This document shows, piece by piece, positions 44,073 through 53,971 of a stretch of DNA of 64,000 nucleotides. Positions within the stretch are counted from its first letter, which is position 1, and every line of letters begins with the position of its first letter. Source of the DNA: a bacterium (GTDB lineage Bacteria; Pseudomonadota; Gammaproteobacteria; Burkholderiales; Thiobacillaceae); contig WOUQ01000004.1 of the NCBI GenBank assembly GCA_009772925.1, forward strand, positions 230,631 to 294,630. The letters are read 5' to 3'. Below the pieces are notes generated by a model, which had not been told where the DNA came from, did no database searches, and was given only the letters and a program-made list of their open reading frames with translations. The position numbers and the translations under genes were made by a program.

Positions 44073-44882
44073 TTACCGCGTCCCGGCCAGTCCGAAATCC
44101 TTCGCCAGTTCCCGCGCCGGATAATGGAAGCGCACCGGCCCGTCTTCCTCGCCGTGCACGAACTGGTGCACGAAGGGATGGCCGGAGCGGCGGATTTCCT
44201 CGACCGGACCCTCCGCCACCACCACGCCGTTGTCGATGAAGAAGGCGTAGTCGATGATCTTCAGGGCTTCGGCGACGTCGTAGGTGACGACGATGGAGGT
44301 GAGGCCGAGGTTGTCATTGAGGCGGCGGATGATGTTGGCGATGACGTCCAGGGAAATCGGGTCGAGCCCGGCGAAGGGCTCGTCGTACATGATCAGCATC
44401 GGGTCCAGGGCGGTGGCGCGCGCCAGCGCCACGCGCCGCGACATGCCGCCGGACAGTTCATCCACCATCAGGTCACGCGCGCCGCGCAGGCCGACGGCGT
44501 GCAGCTTCATCAGCACCAGGTCGCGGATCATGGCCTCCGGCAGATCGGTGTGCTCGCGCAGGGGGTAGGCCACGTTGTCGAACACCGTGAGATCGGTGAA
44601 CAGGCCGCCGGCCTGGAACATCATGCCCATGCGCCGGCGCAGCCGGTAGAGGGCGTCGTCGCCGAGCTCGTGCACCACCTCGCCGGCGACCTTGACGTGG
44701 CCGCCGGCGGGCACGGCCTGGCCGCCGATCAGGCGTAGCAGGGTGGTCTTGCCGCAGCCGCTGGAACCCAGCAGGCCGACGACCCGGCCGGTCGGCACGG
44801 TGAGGTTGAGGCCGCGCAGGACTTCGCGTTCGCCATGGGCGTAACGCAGATCGCGGATTTCGATCAGGGGCGCGGAGGACAC
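44073..44882 (-). CDS. ABC transporter ATP-binding protein, MlaF-like
   Basis: 269 residues from GTG 44882, six bases after GGAG. Walker A is GSSGCGKTT, the signature DELSGGMSRRVALARA and Walker B LIMYDEPFAGLDP. The sequence type is that of MlaF, which drives phospholipid trafficking across the envelope. MlaF genes normally precede mlaE and mlaD, but no permease or MCE-protein gene is adjacent here, so the partner is elsewhere. It is convergent with the beta-CASP nuclease. Confidence 0.85.
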   Translation of the reverse strand: MSSAPLIEIRDLRYAHGEREVLRGLNLTVPTGRVVGLLGSSGCGKTTLLRLIGGQAVPAGGHVKVAGEVVHELGDDALYRLRRRMGMMFQAGGLFTDLTVFDNVAYPLREHTDLPEAMIRDLVLMKLHAVGLRGARDLMVDELSGGMSRRVALARATALDPMLIMYDEPFAGLDPISLDVIANIIRRLNDNLGLTSIVVTYDVAEALKIIDYAFFIDNGVVVAEGPVEEIRRSGHPFVHQFVHGEEDGPVRFHYPARELAKDFGLAGTR

Positions 44883-45001
44883 GTCGGCTCCAGGAGGATG
44901 CGGAAGCCCGCATGATGGCGCCGCCTGCGATCCCGGTAAAGGTGCGGGATGCGACGCGGGCGGGTTAGCATGGCCCACGTCCCGCCCGCGCCCTTGCCGC
45001 C

Positions 45002-46219
45002 ATGTCCCCGCCAAGCTTCGATTTCGACCGCCCCATCCCCCGCGCCGGCAGCGACTCGCTGAAGTGGGATGGCCGCCGGAGCTACTTCGGTACCGAGGAC
45101 GTGCTGCCCATGTGGGTGGCGGACATGGACTTCGCCGCACCTGAGGCGGTGATCCGCGCTTTGGTGGCACGCGCGGAACACCCGGTCTACGGCTACACCC
45201 TGTTTCCGGACGGCCTCTACGAGGCGCTCATCGCCTGGATGCGGGACCGCCACGGCTGGCGCATCGAGCGGGACTGGATTCTGCTGGCGCCCGGCGTGGT
45301 GCCGTCGCTGCATGCGGCCGTGCTGGCCTTCGCAGCAGCGGGGGAGGGGGTCATCGTGCAGCCGCCGGTCTACTTCCCCTTCTTCTCCTCGGTGACCACG
45401 CCGGGGCGGCGGCTCATCGAAAATCCCTTGCGCGAGGAAGCGGGCCGCTACCGCATGGACTTCGATCACCTGGAGCAATGCGCCGCGCGGGCGGATGCCC
45501 GGCTGCTGCTGCTGTGCTCGCCGCACAACCCGGTGGGCCGGGTATGGGACGCGGACGAACTGCGGGAAGTGCTGCGCATCGCCCGCCGGCATGGCCTGGT
45601 GGTCTTGTCCGACGAAATCCATCACGACCTGGTCTATCGCGGCGAAAAACACACGCCCCTGGCCCTGCTCGCCGACGCTGCGGCCGAGGTGGTGACCGCC
45701 GTGGCGCCGAGCAAGACCTTCAACATTCCCGGCCTGGGCCTGTCCGCCCTCATCGTCCCTGACGCCGGGCAGCGGGAGCGGTTGCGCCGGGCCTTCGACC
45801 TGCTGCATGTCAGCGGCGCCAATCCGTTCAGCATCGCTGCCTTCGCCGCCGCCTACCGGGAGGGTGGTCCCTGGCTGGACGCCCTGCTGGGCTATCTGGC
45901 GCAGACGCGGGAGGCGGCCATCACGTTCTTTGACGAACACATGCCCGCCATGCGTCCGCTGCGGCCGCAGGGCACCTACCTGCTCTGGCTGGATTGCCGG
46001 GGCCTGGGCCTGGGCGATGCGGCGCTCCGCCGCTTCTTCGTCGAGGAAGCCCGGGTGGGCATGAATCCGGGCCCGGTCTTCGGCACCGGTGGCGAAGGTT
46101 TCATGCGCCTCAACCTGGGTGCGCCGCGCAGCGTGGTCATGGCGGCGCTGGAGCGCATGCGCTCGGCGTTGGCCGGTCGGCGCCAGCGCCTCGCTCCGGC
46201 CCTCTCCCGCGAGAAATAA
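45002..46219 (+). CDS. patB: PatB/MalY-type aminotransferase (C-S lyase)
   Basis: 405 residues of fold-type I PLP enzyme. The PLP lysine is Lys238 in APSKTFNIPGLGLS; the phosphate/Asp region is VLSDEIHHDLVY and the N-terminal PMWVADMDFAAPEAV is typical of this class. The MalY/PatB family cleaves cystathionine and related C-S bonds, producing homocysteine, and some act as aminotransferases. It is 119 bases from the divergent MlaF-like gene and 68 bases before the grpE start. Confidence 0.9.
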   Translation: MSPPSFDFDRPIPRAGSDSLKWDGRRSYFGTEDVLPMWVADMDFAAPEAVIRALVARAEHPVYGYTLFPDGLYEALIAWMRDRHGWRIERDWILLAPGVVPSLHAAVLAFAAAGEGVIVQPPVYFPFFSSVTTPGRRLIENPLREEAGRYRMDFDHLEQCAARADARLLLLCSPHNPVGRVWDADELREVLRIARRHGLVVLSDEIHHDLVYRGEKHTPLALLADAAAEVVTAVAPSKTFNIPGLGLSALIVPDAGQRERLRRAFDLLHVSGANPFSIAAFAAAYREGGPWLDALLGYLAQTREAAITFFDEHMPAMRPLRPQGTYLLWLDCRGLGLGDAALRRFFVEEARVGMNPGPVFGTGGEGFMRLNLGAPRSVVMAALERMRSALAGRRQRLAPALSREK

Positions 46220-46231
46220 TCTCCCCCGACC

Positions 46232-46259
46232 CTTGAAACCACGCCGGACGCCCCCAAAA
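46232..46259 (+). promoter_or_regulatory. Sigma-32-like promoter for grpE
   Basis: CTTGAA (46232-46237), a 14-base spacer and CCCCAAAA (46252-46259) resemble the heat-shock consensus and lie 28 bases before the GTG. Confidence 0.6.
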
Positions 46260-46287
46260 ACAACCCGGTTTTTTGGAGGACTTCCCC

Positions 46288-46830
46288 GTGTCAGAGGAAC
46301 AACTGTTGCAACAGAATGCCAGCGAGGACGCCGCGACCGGCCAGACCGGCGAGGCGGAGAAGGAAACCACCCCCAGCCTGGAGGAGATGCTGCGCCAGGC
46401 CGAGCTGAATGCCCAGGAACATCACGACGCCTGGCTGCGGGCCAAGGCGGAAACCGAGAACGTGCGCCGTCGCGCCGTCGAAGATGTGGAGAAGGCGCGC
46501 AAGTTCGCGGTGGACAAGTTCGCCGCTGAACTGCTGGCGGTGAAGGACAGCCTGGAAGCAGCGTTGGCCACCAGCGACAAGGCCAGCCTGGAAAGCCTGA
46601 AAAGCGGCGTCGAACTCACCCTCAAGCAGCTCGTCGGCGTGTTCGAGAAGAACTCGATTCAGGAGGTCAATCCGCTGGGCCAGAAATTCGATCCGAATTG
46701 CCACCAGGCCATCGGCATGGTGGATGGCGAGGGCGAGGCCAATACCGTCGCCAGCGTGCTGCAGAAGGGCTACCTGCTGAACGAGCGGGTGCTCCGCCCG
46801 GCCATGGTGATGGTGGTGAAACCGAAATAG
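46288..46830 (+). CDS. grpE: Nucleotide exchange factor GrpE
   Basis: 180 residues from GTG 46288, seven bases after GGAGGA; TTG 46273 upstream overlaps that site and is unlikely. The acidic N-terminus is followed by the long coiled coil ([40 protein letters not shown]) and the C-terminal beta domain ending [16 protein letters not shown]. GrpE releases ADP from DnaK. It is first in a grpE-dnaK-(cassette)-dnaJ order. Confidence 0.96.
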   Translation: MSEEQLLQQNASEDAATGQTGEAEKETTPSLEEMLRQAELNAQEHHDAWLRAKAETENVRRRAVEDVEKARKFAVDKFAAELLAVKDSLEAALATSDKASLESLKSGVELTLKQLVGVFEKNSIQEVNPLGQKFDPNCHQAIGMVDGEGEANTVASVLQKGYLLNERVLRPAMVMVVKPK

Positions 46831-46925
46831 CCGTCACCCCGGCTCAGGCCGGGGTCCAGTAGGAATGAAAATCCCTGGATTCCGGCCTGTCCCATTGAGG
46901 GGATAAACCCCGGAATGACGGACTG
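46831..46925. repeat. Dispersed palindromic repeat between grpE and dnaK
   Basis: The gap holds CCCCGGCTCAGGCCGGGG (46837-46854, a hairpin) and the arm CCCCGGAATGACGG (46904-46917), which matches the repeat before the DegP-like gene. It lies upstream of the dnaK promoter. Confidence 0.7.
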
Positions 46926-46928
46926 GGG

Positions 46929-46957
46929 CTTGAAACCGGACCCAACAATCCCATATC
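46929..46957 (+). promoter_or_regulatory. Sigma-32-like promoter for dnaK
   Basis: CTTGAA (46929-46934), a 15-base spacer and CCCATATC (46950-46957) match the heat-shock consensus well. It lies 36 bases before the dnaK ATG, so dnaK can be expressed apart from grpE. Confidence 0.7.
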
Positions 46958-46992
46958 GCAAACAAGCCAATCTTTACTGAGGAAGAACACAA

Positions 46993-48915
<1,923 letters not shown>

Positions 48916-48916
48916 T

Positions 48917-49336
48917 TCGGGAAACGGGAAAAGAGAAACGGGAAACGCGTGGAGCGTAACCACCGCAGCCTCAGGGCGTGGCAAGAGGCCATTGCCCTGG
49001 TGGATCTGCTCTACGATGCAACCGCCTCTTTTCCCGCTGATGAACGTTTTGGCTTGATGAGCCAGATCAGAAGGGCGTCGGTATCTGTGCCGGCTAATAT
49101 TGCCGAAGGTTTTGCCCGGAACGGCACCAAGGAGTTGCTGCACTTCCTGAGTATTTCCAGCGGATCACTTTCTGAGCTGGATACCCTCATCGAGATCAGC
49201 AATAGACGTGGCCTATTGGCGGATGTAACGCCATTTCAGGAACAAATTGATCGTGTCAGTGCGTTGGTTCTTGCTCTGTCGGCATCGTTGCGCAAGCGGC
49301 TTTAGCGTTTCCCATTTCCCGTTTCCCTTTTCCCGA
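48917..49336. mobile_element. Inserted cassette: four-helix-bundle gene between inverted repeats
   Basis: The element lies between the dnaK stop (48915) and the dnaJ start (49339). The left arm (48917-48948) and the right arm (49305-49336) are near-perfect inverted repeats of about 32 bases with cores GGGAAACGGGAAA and TTTCCCGTTTCCC. The left arm ends directly at the GTG start of the gene, and the right arm begins at its last stop-codon base. Related proteins are encoded in intervening sequences of 23S rRNA genes in other bacteria, where the arms form a stem. Here the arms would form a stem in the dnaK-dnaJ mRNA. Confidence 0.7.
48949..49305 (+). CDS. Four-helix-bundle protein, 23S rRNA intervening-sequence type
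   Basis: 118 residues starting at GTG 48949 (MERNHRSLRAWQEAIALVDLLYDATASFP). The family pattern is clear: an amphipathic first helix, DERFGLMSQIRRASVSVPANIAEGFAR, and a C-terminal pair of helices (FLSISSGSLSELDTLIEIS, FQEQIDRVSALVLALSASLRKRL). Members are homo-pentamers related to the Avd accessory protein of diversity-generating retroelements; they are found in rRNA intervening sequences and scattered in genomes. It interrupts dnaK and dnaJ and is flanked exactly by inverted repeats. Function in the host is not known. Confidence 0.88.
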   Translation: MERNHRSLRAWQEAIALVDLLYDATASFPADERFGLMSQIRRASVSVPANIAEGFARNGTKELLHFLSISSGSLSELDTLIEISNRRGLLADVTPFQEQIDRVSALVLALSASLRKRL

Positions 49337-49338
49337 TC

Positions 49339-50463
49339 ATGAGCAAACGCGACTACTACGAAGTCCTTGGCGTCTCCAAGGGCGCCTCCGACGACGAAAT
49401 CAAGAAGGCCTTCAAGAAGCTGGCGATGAAGCATCACCCGGACCGGAACCAGGGTGACAAGGCTTCGGAGGAGAAATTCAAGGAGGCCAAGGAGGCCTAC
49501 GAGGTTCTTTCCGACGGCAACAAGCGGGCCGCCTACGACCAGTACGGCCATGCCGGCGTGGACCCGTCCATGGCCGGCGCCGGCGGGTCCGGCAATTTCC
49601 GCGATTTCGCCGACGCCTTTTCCGACATCTTCGGCGACGTCTTCGGCGGCGGCGCGCGCGGCGGCCGTGCCCACGTCTATCGCGGCGCCGACCTGCGCTA
49701 CAACCTGGAAATCTCCCTGGAGGAGGCGGCGCGCGGCACCGAAACCAAGATCCGCGTGCCGGTGCTCACCGAGTGCGAGCACTGCCACGGCAGCGGCGCC
49801 AAACCGGGCACGGAGCCTACGACCTGTCCCACCTGCGGCGGCCACGGCCAGGTGCGCATGCAGCAGGGATTCTTTTCCATCCAGCAGACCTGCCCGCGCT
49901 GCCACGGCAGCGGTCGCGTCATTGCCGACCCCTGCACGCATTGCCATGGCGAAGGCCGCGTCAAGAAACACAAGACCCTGTCGGTACGCATTCCCTCCGG
50001 CGTCGATGACGGCGACCGCATCCGCCTGTCGGGCGAGGGCGAGGCCGGCATCAACGGCGGCCCGCCCGGCGACCTCTACGTGCAGATCCACCTCAAGGCC
50101 CACGCGGTGTTCCAGCGCGACCACGACGACCTGCATTGCGAACTGCCCGTCTCCTTCGCCACCGCGGCTCTCGGTGGCGAAATCAGCATTCCCACCCTGG
50201 ACGGCCACGCGGTCATCAAGATCCCCGCCGAGACGCAAAGCGGCAAGGTCTTCCGCCTGCGCGGCAAGGGCATCAAGGGCGTGCGCAGCCAGCACCCCGG
50301 CGACCTGCACGCCCACGTGGTGGTGGAAACCCCGGTCAACCTCACCGAGCGCCAGAAGGAACTGCTGCGCGAATTCGAAACCTGCTGCACCGAACACCAC
50401 GGCAAGCACAACCCCCGCGCCAAGGGCTTCATGGACAAGGTGAAGGAGTTCTTCGGGCAGTAG
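49339..50463 (+). CDS. dnaJ: Chaperone DnaJ (Hsp40)
   Basis: 374 residues. The J domain has HHPDRN (HPD loop) in the first 40 residues, followed by a Gly/Phe-rich region. Four zinc-finger repeats of CxxCxGxG type are [24 protein letters not shown] and CTHCHGEG. The C-terminal domains bind substrate. DnaJ delivers unfolded protein to DnaK. The 3' end forms part of a long hairpin with the DNA beyond the stop. Translation starts two bases after the inserted cassette. Confidence 0.98.
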   Translation: MSKRDYYEVLGVSKGASDDEIKKAFKKLAMKHHPDRNQGDKASEEKFKEAKEAYEVLSDGNKRAAYDQYGHAGVDPSMAGAGGSGNFRDFADAFSDIFGDVFGGGARGGRAHVYRGADLRYNLEISLEEAARGTETKIRVPVLTECEHCHGSGAKPGTEPTTCPTCGGHGQVRMQQGFFSIQQTCPRCHGSGRVIADPCTHCHGEGRVKKHKTLSVRIPSGVDDGDRIRLSGEGEAGINGGPPGDLYVQIHLKAHAVFQRDHDDLHCELPVSFATAALGGEISIPTLDGHAVIKIPAETQSGKVFRLRGKGIKGVRSQHPGDLHAHVVVETPVNLTERQKELLREFETCCTEHHGKHNPRAKGFMDKVKEFFGQ

Positions 50464-50484
50464 GCGAGGAACTCCTTCACCTTG
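50436..50484. other. Perfect 16-bp inverted repeat across the dnaJ stop
   Basis: CAAGGTGAAGGAGTTC (50436-50451) and GAACTCCTTCACCTTG (50469-50484) are exact inverse complements around a 17-base loop that includes the dnaJ TAG stop. There is no T-run after it, so it is not a standard terminator; it could be a processing or stability hairpin, or a scar of duplication. Confidence 0.75.
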
Positions 50485-50859
50485 GGGCGTAGGCTCACAT
50501 CGGCGCAGTCGATGTGAAGCGCAAAGAGCGTGCCGAGACCACAATCCCCGGAGTTCTTCGGGCAGTAGGCGGAAGACGCTTTGTCCAACTAGTAGGGCGG
50601 ATTAGCCAAAGGCGTAATCCGCCGGATGCCGGGAGCCGGCGCAATGCGCGGCGATTACTGCTCCTTACCTCCCATCCTTAACGACGCGGCACGGGCGAAA
50701 AGCCGCGCAGCAGCGGCCGAAAGCCCGAACTCATGCAACCTGCTGTAGGCGCGGGCTGGCTCTCGATAGAACGCTGAATTGACGTGAACCCGGCGCGGGC
50801 AAGCAGGTCGAACGCGCTCCACACAAACCGTAATGTCCAACTTTTCACAGTCCAATCGC
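50464..50859. repeat. Gap after dnaJ with duplicated and palindromic DNA
   Basis: The end of dnaJ is partly duplicated: the 22 bases 50445-50466 (GGAGTTCTTCGGGCAGTAGG...) recur exactly at 50550-50571. A palindrome GGCGGATTA...TAATCCGCC lies at 50596-50623 and has an inverted relative at 52678. The remainder, to the rhodanese start, shows no gene I can support; an open frame on the minus strand (about 50655-50945) has no recognisable domain. Confidence 0.7.
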
Positions 50860-51294
50860 ATGAATCCGATTCGCCTCACTTCGTTTCTTCCCTGGTCCGC
50901 CCTGGTCTCGCTGCTGGCGGCGTTGTTTCTCACCGGCTGCGGCAAGCCGCCCTATCAGGACGTGGATGCCACGCAACTGCGCGAGCTCATTGCCCAGGGT
51001 GTACCCATCTACGACATCCGTCGCCCCGAGGAGTGGCGCCAGACCGGCGTCGTGGCGGGCAGTCGCCTGCTGACCTGGGTCGATGCCAGCGGACGGCCGC
51101 GCGCGGGTTTCCACGAGACCCTGGCGAGTGAGATTCCCCGCGACCAGCCTGTCGTGCTCATCTGCCGCACCGGCAACCGCACCGACCATCTGGCCCGAGA
51201 ACTCATGGAGAAGTACGGCTACACCCGCGTGTACAACGTTACCCATGGCATTACCCGCTGGATCTCGGGCGGCAACCCGGTGGTCAGGCCCTGA
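50860..51294 (+). CDS. Rhodanese-like lipoprotein
   Basis: 144 residues starting MNPIRLTSFLPW; a further upstream start at 50833 is possible. The signal ends in lipobox LTGC (Cys27), so it is a periplasm-facing lipoprotein. The single rhodanese domain has the active site ICRTGNRTD with Cys102. These proteins move sulfane sulfur or act as single-domain sulfurtransferases in sulfur metabolism. No thiosulfate-oxidation gene is adjacent. Confidence 0.88.
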   Translation: MNPIRLTSFLPWSALVSLLAALFLTGCGKPPYQDVDATQLRELIAQGVPIYDIRRPEEWRQTGVVAGSRLLTWVDASGRPRAGFHETLASEIPRDQPVVLICRTGNRTDHLARELMEKYGYTRVYNVTHGITRWISGGNPVVRP

Positions 51295-51438
51295 CCACAA
51301 GCGCGCAGCGCTAAGCCCGGCTCGGCGGCGTGGGGCATTGCGCCCTGAGACGCTGTGCAGACCAGCGACATGGCGCGGTACGGTGATGCCGCGTCTCGCG
51401 AGGTCTCAGTCCGCGCCCATCGCCCTATCCCGACTTGC

Positions 51439-51469
51439 TTGTTCAGGTTTTTTGCAGCCTGCCTATAAT
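51439..51469 (+). promoter_or_regulatory. Promoter before the E2 acyltransferase gene
   Basis: TATAAT at 51464-51469 is a perfect -10. TTGTTC at 51439-51444 could be the -35 at a slightly long 19-base spacing. The ATG of the next gene lies 36 bases downstream. Confidence 0.5.
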
Positions 51470-51504
51470 GCCGCTATTGCGTTGCACCATGAATGGGTAC
51501 CGCC

Positions 51505-52665
51505 ATGCTGATCGAAGTCAAAGCCCCCGAGCTGTCCGAGTCCGTGCAAAGCGGCTCTTTGCTGGAATGGCGCAAGCAGGCGGGCGACCGGGTCGCGCGT
51601 GACGAGGTGCTGACCGACCTGGAGACCGACAAGGTCATCCTCGAGGTCGCCGCGCCCGCCGCCGGGCTGCTCAAGGAGATCCGCATGCCGGCGGGCAGCG
51701 AGGTGAAGGCGGGCGACGTGCTGGCGGTCATCGAGGCCGAGGCCGGCGCCGAGGTGAGCGCGCCGGTGGCGACGCCGGTGAAGATAGCCGAACCCGTCGC
51801 GGCACCCGCGCCCGAACCCGTGGCCAAGACCAAGCCGGCAGCCTCCGTGCAACCCGCGCCGGCCGCCGCATCGCCGGCGGTGCCCGCGGCCCAGCCGGAA
51901 GCCCCTCCGGCGCAGGCCAAGTCCGCGCCCTGTCCGCCGTGCCCGCCCTGCGACAAGCCCTTCGAACGTAGCGAGCGGCGGCTGGCGATGACCCGCCTGC
52001 GCCAGCGCATTGCCGAGCGCCTGAAGGAGGCGCAGAACACGGCGGCCATGCTGACCACCTTCAACGAGATCAACATGCAGCCGGTCATGGACCTGCGCGC
52101 CCGCTACCAGGACCGCTTCCTGAAGGAACACGGGGTCAAGCTGGGCTTCATGTCCTTCTTCACCAAGGCGGTGTGCCAGGCGCTGCGCGTCTTCCCGCTG
52201 GTCAACGCCCGCATCGACGGGCGCGACATCGTCTATCACGACTACTACGACGTCGGCGTCGCGGTGAGCTCGGAGCGCGGCCTGGTGGTGCCCATCCTGC
52301 GCAACGCCGACCGCATGTCCTTCTCGGAGATCGAAAAGCAGATCGCCGATTTCGGCCGGCGCGCCAACAGCCTGGAACTGACCCTGGAGGAGATGGAGGG
52401 GGGCACCTTTACCATTTCCAACGGCGGCGTCTTCGGCTCCCTGCTTTCCACGCCCATCCTCAACCCGCCCCAGTCCGGCGTGCTCGGCCTGCACAAGATC
52501 CAGGACCGCCCGGTGGCGGAGAACGGTCAGGTGGTGATCCGGCCCATGATGTACGTGGCCCTGTCCTACGACCACCGCATCATCGACGGCAAGGAGGCGG
52601 TCAGTTTCCTGCGTTCGGTGAAGGACGCGCTGGAGGATCCGGCGCGCTTGCTGCTGGAGTTGTAA
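51505..52665 (+). CDS. 2-oxoacid dehydrogenase E2 (dihydrolipoyl acyltransferase), no visible subunit-binding domain
   Basis: 386 residues starting [14 protein letters not shown]. The lipoyl domain (1-77) carries the lipoate-accepting Lys43 in ETDKVILEV. After an Ala/Pro-rich linker, where the E1/E3-binding domain of about 35 residues would normally be, there is only [26 protein letters not shown], with three cysteines near 142-150. The catalytic domain follows with His357 and Asp361 in [11 protein letters not shown]. The family type is closest to the succinyl (OdhB/SucB) enzymes. No E1 or E3 gene is adjacent. An upstream ATG at 51493 is possible. Confidence 0.88.
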   Translation: MLIEVKAPELSESVQSGSLLEWRKQAGDRVARDEVLTDLETDKVILEVAAPAAGLLKEIRMPAGSEVKAGDVLAVIEAEAGAEVSAPVATPVKIAEPVAAPAPEPVAKTKPAASVQPAPAAASPAVPAAQPEAPPAQAKSAPCPPCPPCDKPFERSERRLAMTRLRQRIAERLKEAQNTAAMLTTFNEINMQPVMDLRARYQDRFLKEHGVKLGFMSFFTKAVCQALRVFPLVNARIDGRDIVYHDYYDVGVAVSSERGLVVPILRNADRMSFSEIEKQIADFGRRANSLELTLEEMEGGTFTISNGGVFGSLLSTPILNPPQSGVLGLHKIQDRPVAENGQVVIRPMMYVALSYDHRIIDGKEAVSFLRSVKDALEDPARLLLEL

Positions 52666-52677
52666 TCGGCCGGCAAG

Positions 52678-52705
52678 GGCGGATTACGCCTTTGGCTAAA
52701 CCGCG
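52678..52705. repeat. Inverted copy of the GGCGGATTA palindrome
   Basis: GGCGGATTACGCCTTTGGCT is the reverse complement of the element at 50596-50623; the last arm is slightly degenerate (TAAACCGCG). The two copies enclose the rhodanese and E2 genes. Confidence 0.7.
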
Positions 52706-52714
52706 CCTACGCGC

Positions 52715-53212
52715 TTACAGGCGTGGCGTCGGATAGCAGAGGTTGCTGGCGTCGAAGGACAGGCTCATCTGCTCGACGTGGGGCAGGACGATGTACTTCA
52801 CGCCGATGAACTCCGCGCCGCTTTTCCAGAACAGCGCGAACACCGCCTTCTCGCCGTTGCTCACCACGTGGGTGTTGGAATAGACCCGGGTGGGCTGGCC
52901 GTACTGGTTGTTGTAGTTGTTGACCGAGATGACCAGGGCCTTGAGGGAGGGCCGCACGTCCTGCTCGAAACCCACCAGCTTGCCCTTGCAGAAGCGGAAC
53001 TGGTAGCGGCGGGCGATGTTGGGGTCGTTGTCGTAAGCCAGGATGACGTCATCCGAGGGCTCGACGATGCGGTCGAAATTCCAGTTGGCCAGAAGCAGTT
53101 GCTTGACCTCGTTCTGGGCCATGCCGCTCTTGAATTCCGCCACCTCGAAGGCGAGGGCGGCGGGGGCAAGGCTCAGGAGCGTGAACAGCGCGGGCGCGTA
53201 GCGGCGGTACAT
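52715..53212 (-). CDS. Exported protein of unknown function
   Basis: 165 residues starting MYRRYAPALFTLLSLAPAALA, a clear signal peptide. The mature part begins FEVAEFKSGMAQNEVKQLLLANWNFDRIVEP, has a single pair of cysteines far apart (FRFCKGK and SNLCYP) and is rich in aromatic residues and Asn. The size and the SGMAQNEV phrase resemble small periplasmic proteins of unknown function. I do not recognise the family. It is read towards the E2 gene and follows the pgl gene. Confidence 0.75.
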   Translation of the reverse strand: MYRRYAPALFTLLSLAPAALAFEVAEFKSGMAQNEVKQLLLANWNFDRIVEPSDDVILAYDNDPNIARRYQFRFCKGKLVGFEQDVRPSLKALVISVNNYNNQYGQPTRVYSNTHVVSNGEKAVFALFWKSGAEFIGVKYIVLPHVEQMSLSFDASNLCYPTPRL

Positions 53213-53263
53213 GGCGGCGATGGCGAATTCGGGTGGGGCATCTTACGACGGAACGCCCCCGAA

Positions 53264-53971
53264 TCAGAAGAGCGGCGGCTGGGTATCCGGCCAGGCCGCG
53301 GCATCGAGCCAAACCACGGTCTCCTCCCGGCCACTTACGCGCGCGGCGGGCAGGTGCTTGCCGCGCAACCAGCGCGCGATGGCCTCCCGCTTGCCGGATC
53401 CGGCGACGAGGAACCAGACCCGCTCGGCGCGGCCGAGCCGGGCCGCCGACAGGCTGACGCGGGCGGCGGGCGGCTTGGGCGCGTGGTCGACGGCGAGCAC
53501 ATCCGGGCTGCCGGGGGCGGCGCCGATATCGCGTGCAGGGAACAGGCTGGCGGTATGACCATCCTCGCCCAGGCCCAGCAGCACCAGGTCGAACTCGCCG
53601 ATGCCGCGCAGGGCCTCGGCGTAGCGCGCCGTCGCCGGTTCAGGACCGAGTTCCGCGGGGATGGGGCGCCGGTTCTGCAGCGGGATACGCGAGGCGGCCA
53701 GCCAGGCAGTCTCCGCCATGACGCTGTTGCGTTCGGCATGATCCGCCGGCAGGCAGCGCTCGTCGCCGTACCAGATGCGCCAGGCCGGGTCGCCGGCGTC
53801 GCGCCGGGCCAACTCGGCATACAGGGCGCGCGGCGTGGCGCCGCCGGCGAGCACCAGGTGGAAGACACCGCGCGCGGCGATGGCCCGTTCGGCCACGGCG
53901 CCCAGGGCGTCGGCCAGGGCCCGGACGAGGGCGTCGGCGTCCGCATGCTGGCGCCACTCGGGCGGTTTCAT
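53264..53971 (-). CDS. pgl: 6-phosphogluconolactonase
   Basis: 235 residues. The N-terminal [28 protein letters not shown] and [16 protein letters not shown] are the conserved segments of this lactonase family. It hydrolyses 6-phosphogluconolactone in the oxidative pentose phosphate pathway. The ATG at 53971 overlaps the zwf stop (ATGA), so it is coupled to zwf in the operon gnd-zwf-pgl. Confidence 0.95.
   Translation of the reverse strand: MKPPEWRQHADADALVRALADALGAVAERAIAARGVFHLVLAGGATPRALYAELARRDAGDPAWRIWYGDERCLPADHAERNSVMAETAWLAASRIPLQNRRPIPAELGPEPATARYAEALRGIGEFDLVLLGLGEDGHTASLFPARDIGAAPGSPDVLAVDHAPKPPAARVSLSAARLGRAERVWFLVAGSGKREAIARWLRGKHLPAARVSGREETVVWLDAAAWPDTQPPLF

Noticed and set aside
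50436..50484. Calling the dnaJ 3' hairpin a rho-independent terminator
   Set aside because: There is no run of T residues after the stem on the transcribed strand, and the stem includes coding sequence of dnaJ.
50655..50945. A 96-codon minus-strand frame between dnaJ and the rhodanese gene
   Set aside because: No domain, no ribosome-binding site, and it overlaps the start of the rhodanese gene on the other strand.
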